DNA from: Anaerohalosphaera lusitana
Lineage (GTDB): Bacteria > Planctomycetota > Phycisphaerae > Sedimentisphaerales > Anaerohalosphaeraceae
Direction of reading: 5' to 3'
DNA: 64,000 nt
NCBI RefSeq assembly: GCF_002007645.1
Contig: NZ_CP019791.1
Coordinates: forward strand, 434,001 to 498,000
Below are positions 18,385 to 28,326 of the stretch, in pieces. Under the pieces are notes generated by a model. The model was not told where the DNA came from and did no database searches. It was given only the letters and a program-made list of their open reading frames with translations. Within the stretch, counting starts at the first letter, position 1; the number at the start of each line of letters is the position of its first letter. The translations under genes and the position numbers were made by a program.

Positions 18385-19344
18385 ATGGCATCATTCGGCA
18401 GGGAGAAACTGGCGCAGACACTTTTCAGGCGTTACGACGGCAACCCCATTTTGACGGTTGAGAACTGGCCCTACCCCATCAATTCCGTGTTCAACCCGGC
18501 GGCTACAAGATTCAAGGGCGGTATTATGCTTTTGAACCGGGTGGAAGATCTGCGGGGGTTTTCGCATTTGACGACGGCGTTCAGCCGGGACGGGCTTTCG
18601 AACTGGGAGATCGACGATTTTCCCACGATGATGCCGGAAAGTACGACGGAGGAGCAGACGTTCGGGCTGGAGGACCCTCGGATCGTCTGGCTGGAAGAGC
18701 AGCAGCAGTATGCCATCGTGTATACTTCGTTCAGCGAAGGCGGGGCGGTGGTTTCGCTGGCGATCACGAAAAATTTCAAGACTTTTGCGCGGCTGGGCGG
18801 GATGGTTCCGCCGGAGGATAAGGATGCGTGTCTTTTCCCGAGACGGTTTAACGGGCGATTCGCGCTGATTCACAGGCCGATCGTGCGGGGCGAGGCGCAT
18901 ATATGGATGAGTCTGTCGCCGGACCTGAAGCACTGGGGTGATCACCGGGTTCTGCTGCATACGAGGCACGGATACTGGGACGGTGCAAGGATCGGGCTGG
19001 GCTGTCAGCCGATCGAGATACCGGAGGGGTGGCTGATATTTTATCATGGCGTGAGGCGGACGACGGCGAATCAGATATACCGGATGGGAATCGCACTGCT
19101 GGACAAGGAGATGCCCTGGAAGGTATTGAGGCGGAGTGAGGAGTGGGTGCTCGGGCCGCGGGAAATGTATGAGCGGATCGGTGATGTGGGGGACGTGACG
19201 TTCGTCAGCGGTGCGGTCGTGCATGAGGAGACGAATGAGCTGTTCCTTTATTATGGTGCGGCGGACGACAAGGTAGCGGTGGCGATTGCGGATATGGATC
19301 GGCTGCGGGAATATGTCATGAAGTGCCCGGAGGTTTATGAGTGA
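18385..19344 (+). CDS. Glycoside hydrolase family 130 enzyme (beta-mannoside phosphorylase/hydrolase type)
   Basis: The 319-residue protein reads as a five-bladed propeller enzyme of GH130. The general-acid Asp lies in GLEDPRI (Asp97), and the phosphate-binding basic patch is in KDACLFPRRFNGRFALIHRP. GH130 members cleave beta-mannosides, usually by phosphorolysis, releasing mannose 1-phosphate. Whether this one is a phosphorylase or a hydrolase cannot be settled by eye, although the Arg/His pair expected of phosphorylases seems present. No signal peptide, so cytoplasmic. AGGAGG seven bases before the ATG supports the start. The gene stands alone, with no glycan transporter nearby. Confidence 0.88.
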   Translation: MASFGREKLAQTLFRRYDGNPILTVENWPYPINSVFNPAATRFKGGIMLLNRVEDLRGFSHLTTAFSRDGLSNWEIDDFPTMMPESTTEEQTFGLEDPRIVWLEEQQQYAIVYTSFSEGGAVVSLAITKNFKTFARLGGMVPPEDKDACLFPRRFNGRFALIHRPIVRGEAHIWMSLSPDLKHWGDHRVLLHTRHGYWDGARIGLGCQPIEIPEGWLIFYHGVRRTTANQIYRMGIALLDKEMPWKVLRRSEEWVLGPREMYERIGDVGDVTFVSGAVVHEETNELFLYYGAADDKVAVAIADMDRLREYVMKCPEVYE

Positions 19345-19857
19345 GTGCGGCATGGTGGTCGCGAATATTTAGGGGAATTCGCTTTTTGATGCTGTGGGGG
19401 CGGTTTTTGTGTGACGTTTCCGCGCCATGATCATTCTTACTAACTTGATGCCTTGGGCATGTTCTGGACGTGCATGCGCACCCGTTATGTTCTCTGGATC
19501 CCGGCTCGGAGGCCGGGATGACAGCTAGTGGCGAGGTTGTCATGAGTTGGTTGTGACTGAGTAGATTTGCGCCATGGGTATATTATATGGATTGATCGTA
19601 GGGCATGTTCTGGACGTGCATGCGCACTCGTTATGTTCTCTGGTCCGCCTGAGGCGGATGACAGCTAGTGGCGATGTTGTCATGAGTCGGTTGTCACTGA
19701 GTAGATTTGCGCCATGGGTATACTATATGGATTGATCGTAGGGCATGCGCACTCGTTTTGTTCTCTGGTCCGCCTGAGGCGGATGACAGCGGGGCGGGAA
19801 GGCTGTTATGAGCGATGATTTGGGGTGTGGAATTATTTGTCTGGTTGGGCTAAGACG
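19345..19857. other. Intergenic region dominated by a tandem repeat
   Basis: About 510 bases between the GH130 gene and marC. Most of it is the three-copy repeat at 19455-19790. I see no ORF or clear terminator for either neighbour. Confidence 0.6.
19455..19790. repeat. Three-copy tandem repeat with hairpin cores
   Basis: Copies begin at 19455, 19601 and 19741 with GGGCATG; the period is 146 then 140 bases. Shared blocks are a GGGCATGTTCTGGACGTGCA segment, CGTTATGTTCTCTGG, a hairpin, GATGACAGCTAGTGGCGA and ATTTGCGCCATGGGTATA. Copy 3 lacks a 14-base block between two GCATG words and is cut short after GATGACAGC. In copy 1 the hairpin is CCCGGC/GCCGGG; in copies 2 and 3 it is TCCGCC/GGCGGA, so the stem is kept though the sequence differs. 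Not a CRISPR: the units are too long and there are no unique spacers. Confidence 0.88.
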
Positions 19858-20463
19858 TTAGCTGGGGGTGGTGAAGTAGGCTTTTAGGCCGGTGATCATC
19901 ATGTGCACGCCGATGGCGGAGATAAACACGAGCATGATCTTGGAGAAGGCGGTGCTGACGAGGTCGCCGAGAAAGCGGTGAACCGGTTCGAGGAAGCGCA
20001 GGAGGAGCCAGAGGCCGAGGAAGATGGTTACTATGGCGGGGATTACGGCGAGGGGGCCGTGCTTTTCGAGCATTGTGAGGGAGGTGACCATCGCGCCGGG
20101 GCCTGCGAGGAGGGGACATGCGAGGGGTACACAGCCCAGTTCGGTGGCAGAGACAGCGGATTTGTTGATGGCGACGCCTTTTTTGAGGATGCCGAAGATG
20201 AGATGGTCGACTGCGGTGATGATAAGGAGCAGGCCGCCTGCGACCTGGAGGGCGGCGAGTTCGATGTGGAAGACGTGGTTGAGGATGGCCTTGCCCGCGA
20301 ATGCGAAAACGAGCAGGACGGTCAGGCCGACCAGAACGGCGGTGTTGAAGGCTTTGGCTTCCTGGCCTTCGGGGACGTTGTCGGCGACGTGGAGGAACAT
20401 GGGTATGTTGCCGATGGGGTCGACGATGGCGAAAAGGGCTACTAGGGCTTCGAGATAGGGCAT
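19858..20463 (-). CDS. MarC family integral membrane protein
   Basis: The 201-residue protein shows six hydrophobic segments and the family motifs: AIVDPIGNIPMF near the N-terminus, the AGGLLLIITAVDHLIFG segment, and CPLLAGPGAMVT. MarC/YhcE-type proteins sit in the inner membrane; despite the name, an antibiotic-resistance role has not held up and the function is not known. No clear Shine-Dalgarno precedes the ATG. The small coiled-coil gene 48 bases upstream on the same strand may be co-transcribed. Confidence 0.88.
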   Translation of the reverse strand: MPYLEALVALFAIVDPIGNIPMFLHVADNVPEGQEAKAFNTAVLVGLTVLLVFAFAGKAILNHVFHIELAALQVAGGLLLIITAVDHLIFGILKKGVAINKSAVSATELGCVPLACPLLAGPGAMVTSLTMLEKHGPLAVIPAIVTIFLGLWLLLRFLEPVHRFLGDLVSTAFSKIMLVFISAIGVHMMITGLKAYFTTPS

Positions 20464-20511
20464 ATTTGTGCTCGTTCGGTTACCTTGTAATTGCGTATAT
20501 GCGGATACTTT

Positions 20512-20898
20512 CTACTGGCGCGTGCGGCCCTGCTGGAGGGGGATTTCTCGGATCGCGCCTTCTTCTTCTGGCTGTTCGATGTCCAGGGCCTGTTCGATGC
20601 GTTCGAGGCGGGCGTTTATGGTGTCGACCTGAGCGGCGATGGTGTTGAGGGTCTGGACGTTTGATGCGACATCGGTGCCGATGACGGACATGTTCTGCTC
20701 GACCATACCCATATAGCGGTCCATTAGGCGTTCGTAGGCCTGGACGACCTCGACGACGTCGCTTCGGCGGGGCTCGATGGTGATGTCGGGTGTGACTTCG
20801 TAGTCGATGCCGTTGTTCGGCTGGGCGATTATGATGCCGATGAGTACGACGGCGGTCAGCGGCAGGGCGAGTATGGCGGTTTTTTTGCGGATGTCCAT
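20512..20898 (-). CDS. Small membrane-anchored coiled-coil protein, unknown function
   Basis: The 128-residue product has one N-terminal membrane segment (AILALPLTAVVLIGIIIA). A short linker follows, then a long helix with heptad character (about 45-108, for example VVQAYERLMDRYMGMVEQN and INARLERIEQALD). The tail is Gln/Arg-rich. I know no family for it. GAGGAG sits six bases before the ATG, so the gene looks genuine. It is divergent from addB and upstream of marC. Confidence 0.65.
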   Translation of the reverse strand: MDIRKKTAILALPLTAVVLIGIIIAQPNNGIDYEVTPDITIEPRRSDVVEVVQAYERLMDRYMGMVEQNMSVIGTDVASNVQTLNTIAAQVDTINARLERIEQALDIEQPEEEGAIREIPLQQGRTRQ

Positions 20899-21109
20899 GA
20901 TTTTCTCCTCGGTAAAAAAGCGTGTTCAAAACTTCGCAGAACGGATTTTTCGTGTATGCGGGTGATTATAACGCGCAGGGCGTTGTTGGCAAGAATATAT
21001 GAACGCAGCGGCGCTTGAATCAGGCGTGCGGGTGTGGTAGAAATGTTTTTTATTGGCCGGCCGATAGATGGCGGGTCGGCGGGATCAACCATTTCGAGGG
21101 TCTTATCGT

Positions 21110-24100
21110 ATGTCGGTACAATTCATACTTGGCAGGAGCGGGACGGGCAAGACGCGGTTTTGCCTGGACAATATTATAGGCGAGCTGGTCGGCGGGGACG
21201 GGTCGCGGCCGATGATACTGCTGGTTCCCGAGCAGGCGACGTACCAGGCGGAGCGGGCGATACTTAACGACGGCAGGGTCGGGGGGTATTCGAATCTGCG
21301 TGTGCTTTCGTTCGAGCGGCTTGAGTTTCATCTGATCGGCGGAGCGGCGGGCAATGCGGAGATATCGCGGATCGGGCAGGAGCTTGCGGTCGGACGGATA
21401 TTGAATCAGTGCAGGGATGAGCTTGAGGTGTTCGGCGGCAGTGCGGGGACGGCGGGGCTGGCGAGCAAGCTGGCTAAGACGATAGTGGAGCTTCATCAGT
21501 GCGCACTGAGTGCGGAAGAGGTGGAGCGGATCGGCAGAGAGATGCGGGATGAGCCGGGCAATGAGACAGCGGGGCGGAAGTTCGCGGATATCGCGAAGGT
21601 ATTTCGAAAGTACGTGGAATTTATGGAGGGCCGGTTCGTCAATCCTGATGTGCGGCTGAGCGAGGCGGTTGAGCATGTGGCGGATGCGGAATTCGTAAGG
21701 GGTGCGCGGCTGTGGGTTGACGGGTTCGCGAGTTTTACTGTGCAGCAGCGGGAGATGCTGGTGGAGCTTTTGCGGCATGCGGAGGGGGCGAGTATTGCGA
21801 TGTGTCTTGATCCGGGGGCGATCGATCTGGAGCTGCGCGAGGAGCAGGTGGACGAGACGAGCATTTTTCACGTGACCGAGCGGACGTATGCGGAGCTGCG
21901 GGAGGTGCTGAGGCGGAACAAGATCGCGGTGGATGAGCCTTTGGTGCTGAGTGATGTTCGGCGGTTTTCACATGCTCAGGAGCTGGGGCAGTTAGAGGCG
22001 AATCTGTTCGAGGCGGGGCGTGCGGAAACGGTTACGGCGAATGGACGGGTGCGGGTTCTTGCGGCGGGCAATGCGCGGGCGGAAGTGGAGTGGATCGCGC
22101 GGGAGATCGTTCGGCTGGTGCGGGAGGAAGGGTATCGGTATCGCGATATTGCGGTGGTGGCGTCGGACCTGGGACGATACAGGCATTACGTGCAGGCGGT
22201 GTTCGAGGATCACGGGATCGCGTTTTTCATGGACACGCCGAGGAGCGTGCAGCAGCATCCGCTGGCGGAGTTTTTGACGGCGGGGTTGAGTTGTGTGACG
22301 CGGGGGTTTGCGAGCAGTGATGTGTTCGCGTATCTCAAGAGCGACCTGGCGGGGCTGAGCAGGCGGGAGGTTGACGAGCTGGAAAATTATTGTGTCGCGT
22401 TCGGGGTTGAGGGCGATGACTGGCTGCGGGGCGGCTGGTCATATGCGGGGGCGAAAGACAAGCGGTTCGATGAGGAGCGAGTGGAGAGTTTGCGGCGCAG
22501 GGCGGTTGGGCCTTTGGCGCGGCTGGCGAAAAAGCTCAACGGTGAAGATGGGATAACGGCGGGGGAGTTTACACAGGCGGTATTCGATTGGATCGGTGAG
22601 GTGGATGCTGCGGGGCGGATACAGGAATGGATCGGCGACGGCGGGGAGGACGAGACGGGAAGTGAGCATGGACAGATATTCGACAAGCTGGTTGATCTGT
22701 TCGATGAGCTTTGCGAGATATACGGCGGGGATGAGCTGGCGGGGGAGGAATGGGCGCAGGTGCTTTGCGAGGCGATGGGGAAGTTGACGCTGAAGCTGAT
22801 ACCGCAGCGGCTGGACGAGGTGCTGGTGGGTTCGATAGATCGCAGCAGGCATCCTGAGCTGAGGGCGGTGTTCCTGGCGGGAGTGACGCAGAAGCAGTTT
22901 CCGGTGGTGGTTTCGTATGATTCGATATTGACGGACGATGACCGGGCGGCTGCGGAGGAGCGGGACGTTGTGCTGGGCGGACAGGTGAGCGAGCAGTTGA
23001 CGGCGAGGCAGTACCTTGCGTATATCGCGTTCACGCGTGCGTCGGAGCGGCTGTATGTGACGTATCCGCTGACGCAGGACGAGGGTAAGGAGTGTGTGCC
23101 GTCGAGTTTTGTTCGGAACATCGAGAGGCTCTACAGTGATGTGGAGGTTGAGCGGATCGGCGGGGCTGCGGACGGTCTGCAAGGCGTGGTGAGTTATGCG
23201 GGGCTGGCGGATTTCTTGTGTCAGCGACTGAGCAGGGACGTTCGCGAGGAAAGCGAGGAAAGGCGGACGCTGCGTGGGCTGGTGGATGCGATGTGCGTTT
23301 CGGATGATGAGCGGATGCGGGAGGTGGGGGAGCTGGTGAAGGATGCTCTGGAGTATGCGAACGAGGCGGAGCTTGCCGATGGGATCGCGGGTGAGATATT
23401 CGGTGATGAGCTGCGGAGTTCGGCGAGTCGGCTGCGGACGTTCGCATCGTGTCCGTACAAGTATTTCGCGCAGTATACGCTGGGACTTGCGGAGCGCGCG
23501 GAGGCGGGGTTTGAGCCGGTGGACCTGGGGAGCTTTTATCACGAGGTGCTGGAAGGTGTTTCGAAGGAGCTGATCGGGAAGGGCAGGAGTTTCTGCGATG
23601 CGGAGGACGAACTTGCGGTGATGGTGGAGAAACAGGCGGAAGAGATAATCGAGGCGAACGGGTCGCTGTGCAATTTTGCGGGGAGGTCGGCGTACAATAA
23701 ATTCATGATCGGCTCGGCGGTGGAGGTACTGAAGGATTGCGTGGCGGATCTGCGGCGGATGGATAAGGCCGGGGCGTTTCGGCTGACGGCGGTTGAGAAG
23801 GAATTTGGTAAGGACGATGTGCCGTGCGAGGTGGGGCTTGCGGACGGGCGGCGGTGCAGGCTGCGGGGAAAGATCGACCGGGTGGATGTGGCGGAGATCG
23901 AGGGCAGGAAGTATGCACTGCTGTTCGATTACAAGCGAAAGGAGCAGAAGGTCGAATGGGACAAGCTGTACTATGGGCTGGACGTTCAGTTGGCGGCGTA
24001 TATGATCGCGGCGAAGCAGTTCATGGCGGGCGAGGTGGACGATGTGGCGGGTGCGTTTTATGTGCCGATCGAGGCGGGGGCGGTGAAGGGGTCGCTGGAG

Positions 24101-24505
24101 AAGCGGGAGGAGGCGGGAGAGAAGTTTGCGCGTAAGAGCAAGGGTATTGTGAACGGTGAGTTCTGCGAGGGGCTTGACGCGGGGGCGGAGAAGTGGGATC
24201 CGTACTACAATTTTTACGCGGGGAAGAAGGGGCCTTACGGACATTACAAGAACAGTTGTGCGGTGCGGCCGAGTGAGATGGAGCGGGTGCTGGGGCATAC
24301 GGAGGGGAAGATCGCGGAAATCGCTGAGAGGATATTTGGCGGTGAGATCGCGATCCGGCCGATACGGCTGAGCAGTTTTGTGCCATGCGAGTGGTGCAGT
24401 TTTAAGCCGGTGTGCAGGTTCGACGGACAGGTGAACGAGTACGAGGTGCTGGGCAAGATGAACAAGGAAGATTTCATGAACGAGACGGGGGCGGACGATG
24501 AGTGA
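21110..24505 (+). CDS. addB: ATP-dependent helicase/deoxyribonuclease subunit B
   Basis: AddB partners AddA to resect double-strand breaks for RecA, recognising Chi-like sites. The 1131-residue protein begins with an ATP-binding GRSGTGKT (8-15), as in Gram-positive-type AddB. It ends in a PD-(D/E)XK nuclease with LLFDYKRKE (Asp940, Lys942) flanked by an iron-sulfur cluster: first Cys in FASCPYKYF (about 781) and the last three in PCEWCSFKPVC (about 1093-1102). The frame starts at 21068, but the ATG at 21110 gives the correct family N-terminus. It overlaps addA by eight bases. Third-position G is extremely frequent, producing long open antisense frames that are not genes. Confidence 0.93.
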   Translation: MSVQFILGRSGTGKTRFCLDNIIGELVGGDGSRPMILLVPEQATYQAERAILNDGRVGGYSNLRVLSFERLEFHLIGGAAGNAEISRIGQELAVGRILNQCRDELEVFGGSAGTAGLASKLAKTIVELHQCALSAEEVERIGREMRDEPGNETAGRKFADIAKVFRKYVEFMEGRFVNPDVRLSEAVEHVADAEFVRGARLWVDGFASFTVQQREMLVELLRHAEGASIAMCLDPGAIDLELREEQVDETSIFHVTERTYAELREVLRRNKIAVDEPLVLSDVRRFSHAQELGQLEANLFEAGRAETVTANGRVRVLAAGNARAEVEWIAREIVRLVREEGYRYRDIAVVASDLGRYRHYVQAVFEDHGIAFFMDTPRSVQQHPLAEFLTAGLSCVTRGFASSDVFAYLKSDLAGLSRREVDELENYCVAFGVEGDDWLRGGWSYAGAKDKRFDEERVESLRRRAVGPLARLAKKLNGEDGITAGEFTQAVFDWIGEVDAAGRIQEWIGDGGEDETGSEHGQIFDKLVDLFDELCEIYGGDELAGEEWAQVLCEAMGKLTLKLIPQRLDEVLVGSIDRSRHPELRAVFLAGVTQKQFPVVVSYDSILTDDDRAAAEERDVVLGGQVSEQLTARQYLAYIAFTRASERLYVTYPLTQDEGKECVPSSFVRNIERLYSDVEVERIGGAADGLQGVVSYAGLADFLCQRLSRDVREESEERRTLRGLVDAMCVSDDERMREVGELVKDALEYANEAELADGIAGEIFGDELRSSASRLRTFASCPYKYFAQYTLGLAERAEAGFEPVDLGSFYHEVLEGVSKELIGKGRSFCDAEDELAVMVEKQAEEIIEANGSLCNFAGRSAYNKFMIGSAVEVLKDCVADLRRMDKAGAFRLTAVEKEFGKDDVPCEVGLADGRRCRLRGKIDRVDVAEIEGRKYALLFDYKRKEQKVEWDKLYYGLDVQLAAYMIAAKQFMAGEVDDVAGAFYVPIEAGAVKGSLEKREEAGEKFARKSKGIVNGEFCEGLDAGAEKWDPYYNFYAGKKGPYGHYKNSCAVRPSEMERVLGHTEGKIAEIAERIFGGEIAIRPIRLSSFVPCEWCSFKPVCRFDGQVNEYEVLGKMNKEDFMNETGADDE

Positions 24506-27500
24506 CGGGCCGAGATGGACGAAGCAGCAGAGGATGGCGATAGAGACGCTGGACCGGGATGTGCTGGTGACGGCGTCGGCGGGGACTGGTAAGACAGCGG
24601 TGCTGTCGCAGCGTTGCGTGGATATACTGGCGGACGAAAAGGACGTGACGGAAGTGGAGCGGATGCTGGTGCTGACGTTTACGGAGGCGGCGGCGGAAGA
24701 GATGCTGGCGCGGATCGGGACGGAGCTGCGCAAGCGGTATCAGCAGGGGCGGAGTGTACACTTGAAGAGACAGATGCTGATGCTGGACGCGGCGTATATC
24801 AGCACGATCGACTCATTCTGTAATCGGCTGGTGAGCGAGCATTTTCATAAGCTGGGCATCGATCCGACGTTTCGGATAATCGACAGGGACGAGCAGAAGC
24901 TGCTAAAGAGCGAGCTGCTGGATGCGACGATCGAGCAGGCGTGGAACGATGAGACGATTGTGCCGGCGATACATCAGTTGCTGAGCGGGAGGAACGTGCA
25001 GAGCAGCGGGCGGGGATTTCTGCGGAACATTATTTCGGCGAGCGAGTTTCTGGACAGCGTTGCGGATCGGCAGGGCTGGTTCGAAAGGGCGCGGCTGCTG
25101 GCGGGGACGGAGTGCCTGGCGGAGACGGAGCTCGCGGATGAGCAGCGGGAGCTACTGGCGGAGAAGCTCAAGGAGCAGCGGGATAAGCTCGAACACGCGA
25201 TCATGATAGACAGCGTTATGTGCGGGGGGTTCTGGGGTGACTGGATACGGCAGGAGTACGTGGAGTTCGTAGATGAGTGCATGGCGAGCTGTTTGCGGGG
25301 GGATGATAGATTTACTGAGCTGCTTGGGGAGTTTTCGGGGCCGAGGTTCAAGTCCGCGCCGAAGGGGGAGGTTACGCGGGAGGCGAAGGATCTGGTCAAG
25401 GAAGTGATCGATGATGTGAAGGGCTGTCTTAAGGAGATGGCGGAACTTGCGATAGTGAACGGGCGGTACGAGGAGATCGTTGCGCGCGAGGCGGCGGGGC
25501 AGACGCAGTTGATGCTTCGGTTGGTGGAGATGTTCGATGCGAATTATGCGCGGGCGAAGCGCGAGATGAACTGTTTGGATTTTGCGGATTTGGAGCATTT
25601 GGCGCTTCAGTTGCTGCGGAGCTCGGAGCGGATCCGTGGGCATTACCGCGAGAAGTTTCGCTATATTTTCGTGGACGAGTACCAGGATACGAACACGCTG
25701 CAGAACGCGATACTGGCGGAGTTGGCGAAGGGGGACAATACTTTTGTGGTGGGGGATATAAAGCAGAGTATTTATGCGTTCAGGCAGGCTCGGCCCGAGA
25801 TATTCATGGAGCGGCTGGGCAGTGCGGGTGACAGTCTTGCGGACGGCGGTTCGCTGCGCGTGGATCTGAGTGACAACTTCAGGTCGCGGGAGGGTGTGCT
25901 GGATTTTGCGAATACGGTGTTCGGTCGGGTGATGAGCGAGGGCATGGCGGGGCTCGGGTATGACGAGCGGGCGATGCTGCGGGCGGGGTTTGAGTATGAG
26001 GATGTGGCGAGTATCAGCGGGGACGGAGCGGACGGGGCTGTTGTGGAGCTGAAGCTGATCGACGAGACGGAGAGTGATGGCGCTGATCCGGCGGACGGGG
26101 CGGTGACGAAGATCGAGAGGCAGGGGGCACTGATCGCTGAACGGATCCGACGGATGGTCGGGGGTGACGGGGGAGGCGCGGAGTTCAAGATCTATGACCG
26201 GCACGCGGAATGTTACCGGGATGTCGAGTACGGGGACATTGTGATATTGATGCGGTCGCCGGGCGCGCGGGGCGGGGAGCTTGCGGATGTATTACAACTT
26301 GCAGATGTGCCAGTGAGCAGCGACAGTTCGGTTGGGTATTTCGATACGACGGAGATAACGGACGCGGTGTCGCTGTTGAAGGTGCTGGACAATCCGCAGC
26401 GGGACATCGAGCTGGCGGCGGTGCTGCGGAGCCCGGTGTTCGGTGTGACGGACAGTGAGTTTGCGCGGGTGCGGATGGAGGCGCGTAAGGAACGGGGCGA
26501 CGAGAAGGTGAGTTTTTATGAGGCTGTGGTTGGTTATGCAGAAGCGGGGGAAGAGGCAGCGCTTGCGGGGAAGCTGCGGGCGGTGCTGGAGAAGCTGCGC
26601 GAGTGGCGGTCGCAGGCGAGGCGGGGGAGCCTGGCGGATATGCTGTGGCGGTTCTATCGTGAGACGGGATATCTTTCGTATGTGTCGGCGCTGGCGAACG
26701 GCAGGCAGAGGCGGAGCAATCTTTTAAAACTGCATGACCGGGCGATAGAGTTCGAGGGGTTCGCGAGCAATGCGGGCGGGACCTCGCTGACGCGGTTCGT
26801 GGAATTTATCGAGCGGCTGTTGGCGGAGGAGGGCGACTGGGCGCCGGCGCAGAACGAGCAGGCGGGCGAGAACGCGGTGCGGATAATGTCAGTGCACCGG
26901 AGCAAGGGGCTGGAGTATCCGGTGGTCATTCTGGCTGAGCTGGACAAGCAGTTCAACACGCAGGATCTGATCGGGGACTGTGTGCTGGATGAGAAGAGCA
27001 CGATGGGGCTGAAGGTGGTCGATGCGGAATCGGGAGGTAAGTTTGACAGTATCGCGAGGCAGGTGATATGCGAGAAGGCGAAGCGGACGCTGCTGGCGGA
27101 GGAGCTGCGGATTTTGTATGTTGCGATGACGCGTGCCCGGGAGCGGCTGGTGCTGGTGGGGTCGAAGAAGGCGGACAAGGTACGGCAGATCGTACAGACA
27201 TGCGCGATGTTCGACGGCGGGGGTGTGGCGGACTGGCTGCTGCGGAAGGCGAAGAGTCATCTGGACTGGATACTGTACGGGGTGGGCAATCATGCGAAGC
27301 TGGTAAAGATGTTCGCTGTCGAGAGCGAGGGTGCGATGATGAACGGGGAATTGTTCGCGGCGGAGATGGTTGAGCGGGATGATCTGAGCGCGGAGGTTGC
27401 ACGGCTGAGGGAGCTGGGCAGGGGGAGTGAAACGGTCGAGGCTGAGGAGGTCGGCGGGGAGATGGTCGAGCGGGTGAAGGAGGTGGTCGGGTGGCGGTAT

Positions 27501-28187
27501 CCGTGGGAGGGGGCGGCGGAGCTGCCTGCGAAAAGTTCGGTGAGTGAGTTGACGCATCGGGATGATGAGTTCGCTAAGATGGACGTTAGCGGTGCGCTGG
27601 GTCGGCAGCCGAGGGCGGTTGCTGGGGGGGATGGCAAGGCGAAGGCGAGCAGGGCGGATCGAAAGCTGCTGGGGACGGCGACGCACCTGGTGTTCGAGAT
27701 GCTGGATGTGGACGGGGGTGTGGATGAGGATGCGGTGCGGGAGACGGTCGCGCAGCTTGTGGAGGAGGGGTATATACCGGCGGATATCGCGGAGGGGATA
27801 GACGTGGAGTCGGTGCTGGCATTCTTCGAGAGCGGGATCGGGAGTACGGTCTTCGAGGCGGACAGTGTGGTGCGGCGGGAGTGGCCTTTCACTTACGGCG
27901 TGGACGGAGGGAGGCTCACGGCCGGCAGTGAGGGCGAGAAGATCGTGGTGCAGGGTATTGTGGACATGGTGATCGAGAGGCCGAGCGGGCTTATGATCGT
28001 GGACTTCAAGACGGACAACGTGCGCGGGGATGCAGTCGCAGAACGTGCGGCGGGGTATGCGGAACAGGTGAGACATTACGCTGCGGCGGCTGGCGCGGTA
28101 CTGGGCAGGCCGGTGGAGGGGGCGTATCTTTATTTCGCGACACCAAGGGAGATGGTGGAAGTGGAGCTGGGGAGTCGGACGGACTAA
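24498..28187 (+). CDS. addA: ATP-dependent helicase/nuclease subunit A
   Basis: AddA is the UvrD-family 3'-5' helicase with its own nuclease domain. The 1229-residue protein has Walker A ASAGTGKT (26-33), Walker B FVDEYQDT (about 390-397), helicase motif III-V segments such as VGDIKQSIYAFRQARPEIF, motif VI-like LYVAMTRARERLVL, and a C-terminal nuclease core LMIVDFKTDNV (Asp1169, Lys1171). All are intact, so the complex should be active. The start overlaps the addB stop, the usual addB-addA order. It is followed after 139 bases by the phosphofructokinase gene. Confidence 0.95.
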   Translation: MSDGPRWTKQQRMAIETLDRDVLVTASAGTGKTAVLSQRCVDILADEKDVTEVERMLVLTFTEAAAEEMLARIGTELRKRYQQGRSVHLKRQMLMLDAAYISTIDSFCNRLVSEHFHKLGIDPTFRIIDRDEQKLLKSELLDATIEQAWNDETIVPAIHQLLSGRNVQSSGRGFLRNIISASEFLDSVADRQGWFERARLLAGTECLAETELADEQRELLAEKLKEQRDKLEHAIMIDSVMCGGFWGDWIRQEYVEFVDECMASCLRGDDRFTELLGEFSGPRFKSAPKGEVTREAKDLVKEVIDDVKGCLKEMAELAIVNGRYEEIVAREAAGQTQLMLRLVEMFDANYARAKREMNCLDFADLEHLALQLLRSSERIRGHYREKFRYIFVDEYQDTNTLQNAILAELAKGDNTFVVGDIKQSIYAFRQARPEIFMERLGSAGDSLADGGSLRVDLSDNFRSREGVLDFANTVFGRVMSEGMAGLGYDERAMLRAGFEYEDVASISGDGADGAVVELKLIDETESDGADPADGAVTKIERQGALIAERIRRMVGGDGGGAEFKIYDRHAECYRDVEYGDIVILMRSPGARGGELADVLQLADVPVSSDSSVGYFDTTEITDAVSLLKVLDNPQRDIELAAVLRSPVFGVTDSEFARVRMEARKERGDEKVSFYEAVVGYAEAGEEAALAGKLRAVLEKLREWRSQARRGSLADMLWRFYRETGYLSYVSALANGRQRRSNLLKLHDRAIEFEGFASNAGGTSLTRFVEFIERLLAEEGDWAPAQNEQAGENAVRIMSVHRSKGLEYPVVILAELDKQFNTQDLIGDCVLDEKSTMGLKVVDAESGGKFDSIARQVICEKAKRTLLAEELRILYVAMTRARERLVLVGSKKADKVRQIVQTCAMFDGGGVADWLLRKAKSHLDWILYGVGNHAKLVKMFAVESEGAMMNGELFAAEMVERDDLSAEVARLRELGRGSETVEAEEVGGEMVERVKEVVGWRYPWEGAAELPAKSSVSELTHRDDEFAKMDVSGALGRQPRAVAGGDGKAKASRADRKLLGTATHLVFEMLDVDGGVDEDAVRETVAQLVEEGYIPADIAEGIDVESVLAFFESGIGSTVFEADSVVRREWPFTYGVDGGRLTAGSEGEKIVVQGIVDMVIERPSGLMIVDFKTDNVRGDAVAERAAGYAEQVRHYAAAAGAVLGRPVEGAYLYFATPREMVEVELGSRTD

Positions 28188-28326
28188 ATGCGGGCAAGTG
28201 GTCGGGTTTGGCCTTGCCAACAGCACTGAAATCGGTATAATCGCGCTTCGATTGTATGTGTACGCCGGCGGTTGCGGTGTGCGCACGGGAGAAAATATCA
28301 ACGTTTACTGAACGGAAAGGTTTGAC

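Noticed and set aside
18053-18454. Two short ORFs upstream of the GH130 gene
   Set aside because: They overlap each other and the GH130 start on opposite strands and show no family features.
19455-19790. CRISPR array
   Set aside because: Units of about 145 bases with no unique spacers and no cas genes nearby.
22439-24733. A 764-codon open frame antisense to addB
   Set aside because: It mirrors the extreme third-position G bias of addB; its translation is Arg/Leu/His-rich with no family features.
26889-28301. A 470-codon open frame antisense to addA
   Set aside because: Same cause: a shadow of the G-biased addA coding sequence.
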